This document shows positions 1-8,000 of a stretch of 64,000 nt of DNA, piece after piece. Position 1 is the first letter of the stretch. The number at the start of each line of letters is the position of its first letter. The translations under genes and the position numbers were made by a program. Under the pieces are notes generated by a model that was given only the letters and a program-made list of their open reading frames with translations, was not told the DNA's origin and did not search any database. The DNA comes from Jejuia algarum (GTDB lineage Bacteria > Bacteroidota > Bacteroidia > Flavobacteriales > Flavobacteriaceae), in contig CANMAQ010000015.1 in NCBI GenBank assembly GCA_947495775.1, positions 1-64,000 of the forward strand, written 5' to 3'.

Positions 1-1
1 A

Positions 2-67
2 GAACTAAAAAATAAAGAAGAAGAGATTTTAAACATTAAAAGTGCCATATCAGAGTATATAAATTAA
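2..67 (+). CDS. C-terminal tail of a protein starting outside the window
   Basis: The frame is open from the window edge to a TAA at 65-67 and encodes a charged, helical-looking tail rich in Glu, Lys and Ile (it ends SAISEYIN). It could be the end of a coiled-coil protein. With only 21 codons visible, neither family nor reality can be established. Confidence 0.25.
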   Translation, partial: ELKNKEEEILNIKSAISEYIN

Positions 68-97
68 ATAAAAGATCTGGTAAGAAAGATCATAGTA

Positions 98-154
98 ATG
101 AGAAAGAAAACACCAATTATATTATTAGTAGTATTTGCTATTCCATTGGGTTAA
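98..154 (+). pseudogene. Truncated gene start encoding only a signal-peptide-like segment
   Basis: An ATG at 98 opens an 18-codon frame, MRKKTPIILLVVFAIPLG, that looks like a signal peptide n- and h-region and then stops at 152-154. It runs into the 3' end of the convergent gene at 138-347. I read it as the 5' stump of an exported-protein gene cut by rearrangement at the edge of the accessory block. It may equally be chance. Confidence 0.25.
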
Positions 155-347
155 AATCTCCACTGGGGTCAAATTCTTCTAGGGAAGCTAATCCTTCTGA
201 ATCAGGATTTGTTGCAATTCCGTTCTCCTTAATTTCTAATCCGTTACTGTTTGTAAATATTAGTTCAAAATTGATTTCAAGTTTTCCACTTTCTTTATAG
301 CTAAGACTACACTTTTGGTTTTCATTTTTATTAGAAAAGTTTTTCAT
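138..347 (-). CDS. Small hypothetical protein next to a recombinase fragment
   Basis: This encodes about 69 residues starting MKNFSNKNENQK, hydrophilic and acidic toward the end (EEFDPSGDFNPME). I do not recognise it. An upstream ATG at 377 is in frame, but the start at 347 lies 51 bp from the end of the recombinase-derived repeat. The lipoprotein gene beside the second repeat copy starts 46 bp from its repeat, so the inner start is more consistent. It has no signal peptide or membrane segment. Its position directly downstream of a recombinase 3' end, on the same strand, suggests a captured cassette gene. Confidence 0.4.
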   Translation of the reverse strand: MKNFSNKNENQKCSLSYKESGKLEINFELIFTNSNGLEIKENGIATNPDSEGLASLEEFDPSGDFNPME

Positions 348-397
348 AGGATTTTCCAGATTGATTATAAATATCAAAAGAGCTGTAAGTATTATTC

Positions 398-588
398 ACA
401 CTATAAATCTAAGGGATTTTTCGTAATCAGCAAATGATTAGTGGCTACATGTGTATAAATTTCTGTGGTTTTGCTGGAACTATGACCTAACAACGCTTGT
501 GTGTGTCTTAAGTTAGTGCCGTTTTCTAATAAATGTGTAGCAAAACTATGTCTTAACGTATGTGGGGTAATATTTTTTTGAATGCCTG
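398..588. repeat. Direct repeat, copy 1 (partner at 2832-3021)
   Basis: A 191-bp stretch matches 2832-3021 with about seven substitutions and one single-base indel. It covers the recombinase 3' end plus three bases beyond the stop. Identity ends abruptly on both sides, and different genes lie next to each copy. Confidence 0.85.
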
Positions 589-631
589 ATTTTAGAGTTG
601 CCTTTTTTATAAGTCTATCTGCACTAGTAGG
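401..631 (-). pseudogene. Tyrosine recombinase, C-terminal fragment (copy 1)
   Basis: The minus strand encodes only the last ~75 residues of a tyrosine-type site-specific recombinase. Visible catalytic-domain motifs are HTLRHSFATHLLENGTNLR (His-x-x-Arg box), LLGHSSSKTTEIYTHV (second His and the nucleophilic Tyr) and the C-terminus KNPLDL. Full proteins of this family are about 280-380 residues; here a stop at about 632 closes the frame and no N-terminal core-binding domain exists. Positions 398-588 form a direct repeat, about 96% identical, with 2832-3021. The fragment cannot be active alone, although all C-terminal catalytic residues except the first Arg region remain. Confidence 0.8.
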
Positions 632-722
632 TTATTGTCTTTGAGACTTTAACACAATTTATGGGCTTACGAAAAATAAATACTATAGGGATGAGACAAG
701 CCAATACAATCATGCAGCTATG

Positions 723-734
723 GACTTGTGCAAC
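723..734. repeat. Putative IS right-end remnant
   Basis: GACTTGTGCAAC here is the exact reverse complement of GTTGCACAAGTC at 1503-1514, which lies 36 bp upstream of the IS1182-type transposase start. This fits the outer end of another copy whose body has been deleted (632-722 shows no coding sequence). The assignment rests on 12 bp. Confidence 0.4.
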
Positions 735-762
735 GGTTACCATTGTTACCAACTGTAATTTT

Positions 763-1050
763 TTACAATAAGTTATTTAAATCCTGGCGTCCAATTATAA
801 CCATAATCTCTACCAAATCATTATTTACTCTGTAGTAAATACTATCCGATCCGCAGACACAGCGTCTATATCCGCTTTTTATAAAGTCAACCGATTTAAA
901 TGAATAAGGTCTTTGTGAAATGATGTCAAAATATTCAAAAAAAGAGTCAAAATATTTGTCAGCTAGCGCCATCCCAAATTTTTTAACTCCGTAACGATAA
1001 ATTCTTATTAAGTCCTCTTTTGCAGAGTTACTTAATTTGTATTTAGCCAT
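763..1050 (-). CDS. parE: ParE/RelE-family toxin of a type II toxin-antitoxin pair
   Basis: This is a 95-residue protein beginning MAKYKLSNSAKEDLIRIYRY, with the ParE-type layout: an N-terminal two-helix hairpin, then strands with GYRRCVCGSDSIYYRV and a final VEIMVIIGRQD strand. ParE toxins poison DNA gyrase; RelE relatives cut mRNA, and the sequence alone does not settle the target. I chose the start at 1050 because the family begins there and because it overlaps the antitoxin stop by eight bases, the usual translational coupling. Its antitoxin is immediately upstream. The pair is bracketed by GTTACCAACT inverted repeats and IS ends, so it looks mobile. Confidence 0.85.
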   Translation of the reverse strand: MAKYKLSNSAKEDLIRIYRYGVKKFGMALADKYFDSFFEYFDIISQRPYSFKSVDFIKSGYRRCVCGSDSIYYRVNNDLVEIMVIIGRQDLNNLL

Positions 1051-1282
1051 TTGATAAATTCTTAGATTGAGATAATATTTGCGCTTTACTATCCGAAGTA
1101 AATCCACTTTTTTCTGCCTTATCTATCTTTACTGCAATCCAATCAATTTGTTTCTGCTGCTTGCGCGCTTGTCTAATCAAGTCATTAACAAGTTCACTTT
1201 TACTTGAGTACTCGTTATTATCAACTTGAGCTTTTAACCAATTATCGTTAAGTTCTGTGAAAGAAATACTTTGCCGTCCCAT
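1043..1282 (-). CDS. parD: ParD-like antitoxin
   Basis: The 79-residue protein MGRQSISFTELNDNWLK... shows the ribbon-helix-helix pattern of ParD/CopG antitoxins: a short N-terminal beta strand (QSISFT), then two helices with NNEYSSKSELVNDLIRQAR, then a charged tail that would wrap the toxin. An in-frame ATG at 1330 would add residues unlike the family, so 1282 is preferred. It precedes and overlaps the toxin gene. Such antitoxins bind the toxin and autorepress the operon; both are inferred from family. Confidence 0.82.
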   Translation of the reverse strand: MGRQSISFTELNDNWLKAQVDNNEYSSKSELVNDLIRQARKQQKQIDWIAVKIDKAEKSGFTSDSKAQILSQSKNLSNG

Positions 1283-1502
1283 GAGATGCTTGTTTGGTGC
1301 AAAAATACACCAAAATTTAATGCTTCGCAAGTTTTACTTCATAAAACTAGTTTCTAAAAAACTCAGAACTATAGTTGGTAACGTACTATGTATGAGTAGT
1401 AGCGTGTAAAACCCACCACAGGAACTATTTAGACGAAAGATACTAAAATGCACTGACTTTTTGGATAGCAGAAAAGAGCTATTACTTATACATTATGTGC
1501 CT

Positions 1503-1695
1503 GTTGCACAAGTCTTGCTAAATAATAGTATTATTAATTATCTTAAGCAATGCAAGGAAAAAAGACCTATCAAGAAAAGATGTTTCATACGTTTAAATTA
1601 AGCGACCATGTGCCTAAAACTAATTTTTATCGCTAGTTAAAAGCCGTATTACATTTAGAATTCCTTTATAAAGAAACAGCTTCTTTTTATGGCTC
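1503..1695 (+). mobile_element. IS1182-family transposase remnant with its left end
   Basis: An ATG at 1550 opens MQGKKTYQEKMFHTFKLSDH..., the characteristic N-terminus of Bacteroidota IS1182-type DDE transposases. An in-frame TAG at 1634-1636 replaces a codon, and homology-like sequence (LKAVLHLEFLYKETASFYG) continues to about 1695 before being lost. GTTGCACAAGTC at 1503-1514 sits where the terminal inverted repeat would be. Its exact reverse complement lies at 723-734 and could be the right end of a second, otherwise deleted copy. The element is dead: well over 90% of the transposase is missing. Confidence 0.65.
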
Positions 1696-1804
1696 CATTA
1701 TTCCCTTTACCTTGTTTAATGCATATTACCATGCGTTTTTAGTCAACAAGGCTTATAGCTCTGGCCTATCGGCACTCCATACGCTTCTTAATTATTGTAC
1801 ACAG

Positions 1805-2786
1805 TTATTTTATTAATAATTCTTTTAATTCGGTTGAATCAATTTTCTTAAGATTTATATTAATCTTACCAGTTGATTGTTCATTTAAAATCCTTTTGGC
1901 GGCAAATAACTTATTCTCTTTTTCACCTACTATAATCATTGACGACTTGTTTTTTATAGGGATATCAATAAATTTTAAGTTATAATGTTTGCGATATTCT
2001 GATATAAATGAATTCAGGTCTTTATAAATAAAAAATACGGAAATTTTTTCCAAATCAGATTTATTGAGATTGAGTTCAAAGGTTATACGAGAATCAACTT
2101 CTAAAATTTTGTCAACGTTTATCCAGTCGTAATCGTCAACTAAAACAAGAGGATAGTATCCAATTTTTTCAATATCCTCAATTAATTCACCTTGTATTCG
2201 CTCTAATTGTCTGTTGTAGTAATCAACAGAATCAATTGAAACTAATTTCTCTTTAAAGGTCATTACTCCAAATCTTCGAGTTGCAACACTATCAAGAACA
2301 TTTTGTAAAACTTTAGTTTGGGAATTTTGTACCCAAGTTATTTGATTTATTGAATCTAAAACTCCGTTAAATATTCTATCTCCTATTCTGAATTGTTGCG
2401 CAAACTTTAGCTTTAATTTTTTTCCGTCTTTGAGTTTTATTTCTTTATCTCCAATTTTAACTTTTATTGATACAACTCCGTTGGATTCCAAAAGTTCATT
2501 TTTATCAGTAATTGTCTGAAATTAGCTCTAATCTACTATAGTATTCTTTCAGTTCTATAGTGACTTTATCATTTTCGCTAATATCAAAATCTTCTCGATT
2601 GAAGTAGATTTTTGTTCCTTTTTCTCCAATAATTTCTTTGATACTTGTTGTGTCTAAATCAAATACTTGTTTTTTTACAACAATAACATTTTCAAAAGGA
2701 TTCGTTGGCTCAAATTCGGTTATATCTTTTTTACAACTAAATATTAAAATTGAAACTAAAAAGTATGTTAGGATTTGGTTTTTCAT
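1805..2786 (-). pseudogene. Bacteroidota lipoprotein gene broken by a frameshift
   Basis: The 5' part (2786 to 2505) encodes a lipoprotein, MKNQILTYFLVSILIFSCKKD, with a lipobox cysteine. It then has an EKGTKIYFNREDFDIS segment and ends at TGA/TAA just after VTIELKEYYSRLELISDN. Shifting frame by one base continues directly into TDKNELLESNGVVSIKVK and a 3' part that runs to 1805. The join reproduces a family pattern seen in Bacteroidota lipoproteins (ELKEFYS...TTSNGKLLESGGMIYI). The two pieces are therefore probably one ancestral gene of about 325 residues with one base gained or lost near 2505. The 3' part alone is an unrecognised 228-residue frame. Function is unknown; the ancestral protein would be a membrane-anchored lipoprotein. 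Confidence 0.65.
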
Positions 2787-2804
2787 AATTGTGTACAACA
2801 ATTC

Positions 2805-2830
2805 AATAACATGCATTAGTGCATGTTATT
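2805..2830. repeat. 11-bp perfect inverted repeat beside the recombinase fragment
   Basis: AATAACATGCA at 2805-2815 pairs with TGCATGTTATT at 2820-2830 around a four-base loop. It sits exactly between the truncated recombinase 3' end and the following lipoprotein gene. No T-run follows on the minus strand, so it is a poor intrinsic terminator. It could be a recombination site or an operator. Confidence 0.5.
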
Positions 2831-2831
2831 T

Positions 2832-3021
2832 ACACTATAAATCTAGGGATTTTTTATAACCAGCAAATGATTAGTGGCTACATGCGTATAAATTTCTGTG
2901 GTTTTGCTGGAACTATGACCAAACAACGTTTGTATGTGTCTTAAGTTAGTGCCGTTTTCTAATAAATGTGTAGCAAAACTATGTCTTAACGTATGTGGGG
3001 TAATATTTTTTTGAATGCCTG
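2832..3021. repeat. Direct repeat, copy 2 (partner at 398-588)
   Basis: This is the second copy of the ~190-bp recombinase-derived direct repeat, in the same orientation as copy 1. The 2.2 kb between the copies holds the toxin-antitoxin pair, the IS remnant and the broken lipoprotein gene. Confidence 0.85.
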
Positions 3022-3038
3022 CTCTTTAAGCTGCTATT
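2843..3038 (-). pseudogene. Tyrosine recombinase, C-terminal fragment (copy 2)
   Basis: This second recombinase 3' end repeats the HTLRHSFATHLLENG and SSSKTTEIYTHV motifs of the copy at 401-631. A one-base deletion places the stop right after KNP. At about 3028 an in-frame TAA interrupts the frame (AA*RAGIQKN), and recognisable homology fades upstream. DNA identity with copy 1 ends at the same codon region where the flanks diverge. It lies between the AIPR gene and the broken lipoprotein gene. Confidence 0.75.
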
Positions 3039-3114
3039 TTTATTTGTAATATTAAAAAAGATTGTACTACATAACTTAGTTTTTGACAATGCTAAATATA
3101 GGTGCAACTAGCGT

Positions 3115-4842
3115 TTATTTTTGTATGGATATATCCGAGTGAGCCTGAATTTTTTCTCCTATTTCATTTTGAACCAGCTCTAATATTTCTTTTACAAATT
3201 CATTACCTTTTGCTACTGAGTTTGTTCCCCCCATGGCATCATAAACGATAAATGTGTTTTGAATTGAATTAAAAACTATTTCATCTGTCATTAAAGTAAG
3301 ATCAATTTTTCCAATGTCTTCTGATGAAGGTTTTAATTTATTGCATAAAATAGAAGTAATGTACATTGCAACATGGAATTTAATATCTCCAATTTGAGGT
3401 CTAGAGAGTTTAGGGCTATTATATTCTTTAAGGAGTATTTCAGCTTTCTTTTGAATAAGTATTCCTTTGTGATACATTTCTAATGATAAACTATCCTTAA
3501 AAATATTTTGATAGTCATTATTGTTCTTTATTAAAGTAGAAGGTCTTGCTCGAGCATAATCGGGTTTTTGATTATATATTCCTGTAATTATCTGTGCTAA
3601 ATAAGGTATACTTATTATCTTATTTACAGGTTTACCTTGGTTTTTATGATAATTTTTTCTCCTATCGTAATAAAAACCTTTTGAATATAAAAAATCTTCT
3701 ATATCTCTATGTATTGGATCTGTAGCTCTTAATGATGCAGGTGGAATATTTGTTTGACTGTTTGTTGCTTTAATTACATTAAGTCTGCTTTTTTCATCTT
3801 GAACTTTAATTATTCTCAATAATACATTTCTATTTTCTTTTTCAATTTTATTATTTGTGAAATATTTATGTATTTCGAAAGATGTTTGGAGTCCGTTAAC
3901 AATTTGAGGGTCTTCTATATGAAGTTTTTTACTTGCAAAAGTTGCATCTATAGCAGTAATAGTAACTCCATTGTTTAACCACCAAAAGTCTTCATCAGGA
4001 CTTTGATCGATCAATGTTTTTCTAATTTCTTTGTTTACATCGACATTAACTTGATAATCTCTAATATTAGCATCAAAAAAATATCTTATCAACCCATCAT
4101 TATCATCTGTAATGAAATCAAAATAATTTTTTAAAGGTACAATGGCAATGTATCCACCATCTTGTGTTGAGATTGGGTTGTCAGTTAGTACAACGTCTTT
4201 GCTCCTTAATTGTTCTTTTCGAGATAAATCAATAAGTTTTTTAGCTGTGACAAAATCAAAGAGAACTTCTGCTTTATCAAAATGACTTTTTATTGAATTA
4301 ACTAAAATGTCAACTTTTCTATTAACATTAGGGTGAATTTCCGAACCTTTTGTCACATAAAAGTAGTGAAATCTTAAAACAGGGAATTTAGAAGCTAAAT
4401 GAAGGTATTGATTTCTAAAAATTTCAATGTTTGCTAATAAGTCAGAGTTGTAAACGCTTCTAAGAGAGTTTATTGATTTGTTTAAATCAAATATATCAAT
4501 AGCAGATGAATTACATTTTTCTATAGGTGTTTCACCAAAACTATTTACATTTTTTGATTGTAGAATAAAAACGTCGATCACTGAATTCCTCTTTCCATCA
4601 ATAAGTTCACTGTCCCTTTGAACTAATTCTTGATTAACAAAAGTATAAATTGAATCTATTCCTCCGTCACCACCGTTGTCTACAATTCCTTCTTCAATTT
4701 CATCATAAGAAAGTTCAGAATCTTTCATTACTTGCTCTGTTACAAATAAATGAAAGTAATCATCAGCTGATAATTCAGGATAAAGTTCCTTTCTATTTTG
4801 TTCAATTAAAGTTTGGAGTACTATTTGATTATTGTCAGCCAT
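3115..4842 (-). CDS. AIPR-family abortive phage infection protein
   Basis: This 575-residue protein carries the hallmarks of the AIPR family (abortive phage resistance): FWWLNNGVTITAI, PQIVNGLQTS and ATNSQTNIPPASLRATD in its central domain. The N-terminal ~110 residues show NGGDGGIDSIYTF (Asp at about 63) and FILQSKN (Gln-x-Lys at about 95-97), which resembles a PD-(D/E)xK nuclease core of the Mrr type. It is cytoplasmic and lacks a signal peptide. I prefer the ATG at 4842 (MADNNQ) over an in-frame ATG at 4881 because the extra 13 residues are hydrophobic and unlike the family. It is a single gene with no restriction-modification partner, at the inner edge of the mobile block. An anti-phage role is inferred from family. 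Confidence 0.85.
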   Translation of the reverse strand: MADNNQIVLQTLIEQNRKELYPELSADDYFHLFVTEQVMKDSELSYDEIEEGIVDNGGDGGIDSIYTFVNQELVQRDSELIDGKRNSVIDVFILQSKNVNSFGETPIEKCNSSAIDIFDLNKSINSLRSVYNSDLLANIEIFRNQYLHLASKFPVLRFHYFYVTKGSEIHPNVNRKVDILVNSIKSHFDKAEVLFDFVTAKKLIDLSRKEQLRSKDVVLTDNPISTQDGGYIAIVPLKNYFDFITDDNDGLIRYFFDANIRDYQVNVDVNKEIRKTLIDQSPDEDFWWLNNGVTITAIDATFASKKLHIEDPQIVNGLQTSFEIHKYFTNNKIEKENRNVLLRIIKVQDEKSRLNVIKATNSQTNIPPASLRATDPIHRDIEDFLYSKGFYYDRRKNYHKNQGKPVNKIISIPYLAQIITGIYNQKPDYARARPSTLIKNNNDYQNIFKDSLSLEMYHKGILIQKKAEILLKEYNSPKLSRPQIGDIKFHVAMYITSILCNKLKPSSEDIGKIDLTLMTDEIVFNSIQNTFIVYDAMGGTNSVAKGNEFVKEILELVQNEIGEKIQAHSDISIQK

Positions 4843-5000
4843 AAAATCTTGAATTAATAAAGCAACAATAACATATTTCATATTAAAGAGCTTGTCGTTG
4901 TAAAGCTACATAATTTAAATGTTAGTAAAAATAAACATCGTTATTGGTAGGTTAAATTCGATAAATTGTAAGTGTTAAATTTATTTATTGAAAAACAAAA

Positions 5001-5036
5001 AAACAGCCACAACTTAAAAAGTCATGGCTGTTTCAA
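5001..5036 (-). terminator. Intrinsic terminator of the gatCAB-aspS operon
   Basis: The arms AAACAGCCA (5001-5009) and TGGCTGTTT (5025-5033) form a stem. On the minus strand the stem is followed by a T-rich run (the A-rich 4990-5002 on the plus strand). It lies about 20 bp past the stop of gatB/aspS. Confidence 0.75.
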
Positions 5037-5055
5037 TACAAGTGAAATACAGGGC

Positions 5056-8000
5056 TTACTTTCGCAGTACCCGTACATTCATTTCTTCAACTTTTTTATC
5101 GGATAGCGGAGAAGGCGAACCAAATAATAAATCCTCACTGGTGCCCGTTTTTGGGAAGGCCATCACCTCTCTAATAGAAGCTTTCTTTTCCAGAATCATC
5201 ATCAAGCGGTCTACACCCCAGGCAATACCCCCGTGTGGTGGCGCGCCATAATGGAAGGCATCGTACATGGTACCCACACTTCTCATCATTTCTTCTTTGT
5301 TGTAGCCCATGTTTTTATAAGTGGCCTCTAAAATTTCAGGTTTATGGGCACGTACCGAGCCACCACCAATTTCGTAACCGTTAAGGATAAGGTCGTACTG
5401 CTGGGCGATAATGCTACCAATTTCTTCCTCATTGCCATTAATGTGCTTCTCTACATCGTAGATGGCAGGCATAGAGAAGGGGTTGTGTGTAAACGTCCAA
5501 CGGCCTTCTTCGGTCTTTTCGAACATCGGGAAATCGACCACCCATGCTGGGCGTAATTCCTTAGGGTTAATTAAGCGTAACATGCTACCCAAAGCCTGTC
5601 TTACGGCATCTAAAGCCTTATTAGCTGTGTCGTAATCGGCAGCCGAAAAGAATACCACATCACCCACTTGGGCATTGGTGGTACTTATAATATTTTGTGC
5701 AATATCTTCTCCTAAAAACTTAATGATAGGCGATTGCAAATCGTTTTCATTTACAATAATATAGGCCAAACCACCTAAGCCATTCGCTTGGGCAATAGCC
5801 GTTAATTTCTCTATTTGCCCTTTAGATAAACGCTTGCCGCCTTGTTCTTCGGCAGAGACTTTAATACATTTTACAATACCGCCTTCTTCTATGGGTTTGC
5901 TAAACACTTGGAAGGTGGTGTCTTTTACAATAGCGGTAATGTCTTGTAATTTTAAGCCAAAACGCAGATCGGGACGGTCGCAACCGTAAAAGTCCATCGC
6001 CTCCTTATAGGTAATGACTTCAAAAGGCTTTAAAATCCATTTTTTACCATAGATTTTTTTCACAATAGTATTAAACATGTTGGTGTTTAAATCTATAATA
6101 TCCTGCATGCTGGCATAGGCCATTTCAATATCCAGTTGTGTGAATTCTGGCTGGCGGTCGCCACGCGAATCCTCATCTCTAAAGCAGCGTGCAATCTGGA
6201 AGTACTTTTCGTAACCACTCACCATCAAAATTTGTTTAAATTGTTGTGGGGCTTGTGGTAGGGTGTAAAACGCTCCTGCTTTTTTACGGGTAGGCACAAT
6301 AAATTCTCTTGCACCTTCATCGGTTCCTGCCGTTAAAATAGGGGTTTCTACTTCTATAAATTCTTGAGCGTCTAAAAGATCGCGCATCAATTTAATCACC
6401 TTATGGCGGTTTACGATCGCACGGCGTACCTCGTCGTTTCTGTGGTCTAAATATTTATATTGAAAACGTACCGTTTCGTTAGATTTATTGGCGCGTTTAA
6501 TTTCAAAAGGTAAGGTTTTAGAGAGGTTTAAAATCTCTAATGCAGCTGTTTCTAACTCTATAGTACCTGCGCGTAGGGCAGGGTTGTAGTCATCCGTTTT
6601 ACGCTGTACCACAGTTCCAGTAACGGTAATAACCGACTCTGGTTTTAGCTTTACTAGGTCGTCTAGATTGGCAAAAGACTCGCGGCTTAAGCGCACCTGA
6701 AAAATCTCATGGCTAGAGTCGCGTAAATCGATAAACATCAGTTCCCCGTGATCTCTCACACTAGACACCCAACCAGCAAGGGTTACGGTTTCAGAAATAG
6801 AAGCTTCACTTAATTGTGAAATTTTATGAGTTCTATAGGTGTCTTTAACCACTAAAGGAATTTCAGGGAGTACTTCCTCGTTTTTAGCAGTTGTAGTTTC
6901 CTGCGGTGTCCCTGTAGTCGTTGCACCAGTTGCTGTAGGCTGTTGTGATGCTTTTTCGGTACTGGCAGTCAAGGCACTTAAAATACCTTCGCGAATCACT
7001 TTACCAGAAGCGCCTTTACCAATAATAGCAATCACTTTACCTACTAAAATGCCTGCTTTGCCTTGGTTACCGCCTTTAATAGCGTTGGCCACCGCTTCAT
7101 TTTGAGCAATCACCTCTTGTATGGCGTTACTTATTTTATCTTCAGAGATGGTATGCGTTTCAAAATAACTGTTATAGTCAAACGCAGCATCGTTTATTAC
7201 CGATTTTATAGCGTGTTGGGCTAAAACAGGTGTTACTTTTTCAGCCTTAAACCGTGTAAAGATGGCTTCCAGATCGGCTATATTTTCAATCTTAGCATAA
7301 TCCTCTGGTTTTATAGTATTACTTAAGGTCTTAGCAACAAAAGACGGATCTTTAAGCGCAGTGTTTAAAGCAACAAAGGTTTGCGAGCGCAAGGCATCTG
7401 CAGTAAAGAACTTTGCATCTTGTGGCAGTACACCACCTTCTATTAAAATAGACTCTACGGCATAAGGCAAACGGTCTAAATCGACATGAGTGTTGGCTAC
7501 GGCCTCTTTTATGCTTACAAAAGGCAGGTCTGGCTCGGAAATAAAGCGGTAATCGGCTTCAAATTCCTTTTTACGCATGGTTTTGGTTTGCTTTAAATCG
7601 GCATCAAACAGTACTGTAGTTTGGTCTGGTCTAAAATCCTTATGCTCTATATAGTAATTAAGTTGTTTTTCAATTTCTTCTTTTAAAGCCTCTACCATAA
7701 ACTTAAACGAGTTTAAGTTTTTTATTTCGGTACGCGGGTTTAAAGCGTCGCTGCCTTTTTGACGTAAGGATACCGATACGTCGGATTTGAACTCCCCCTT
7801 TTCAAGATTGGCTTCAGAAATACCTAAGTTTTGTACAATACGTTGAATGTATTGTGCATAGGTAGAGGCATCTTCAATATGGCGAATACAAGGTTCTGTT
7901 ACAATCTCAATAAGGGGTACGCCCGCTTTATTAAAATCGACTAGAGATACCGTTTTCTCATGCATGAGTTTGGCGGCATCTTCTTCAATATGCGTCTGGG

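Larger units (their letters stand above)
745..1382. repeat. Inverted repeats GTTACCAACT bracketing the toxin-antitoxin pair
   Basis: GTTACCAACT at 745-754 is repeated in inverted orientation (AGTTGGTAAC) at 1373-1382. The two 10-bp arms enclose exactly the ParD/ParE pair with short flanks. They may be recombination or insertion boundaries of a small cassette. No recombinase gene lies between them. Confidence 0.5.

Noticed and set aside
1700..1804. Continuation of the IS1182 transposase to 1804
   Set aside because: After about 1695 the plus-strand frame (FNAYYHAFLVNKAYSS...) no longer resembles the transposase; I cannot assign it.
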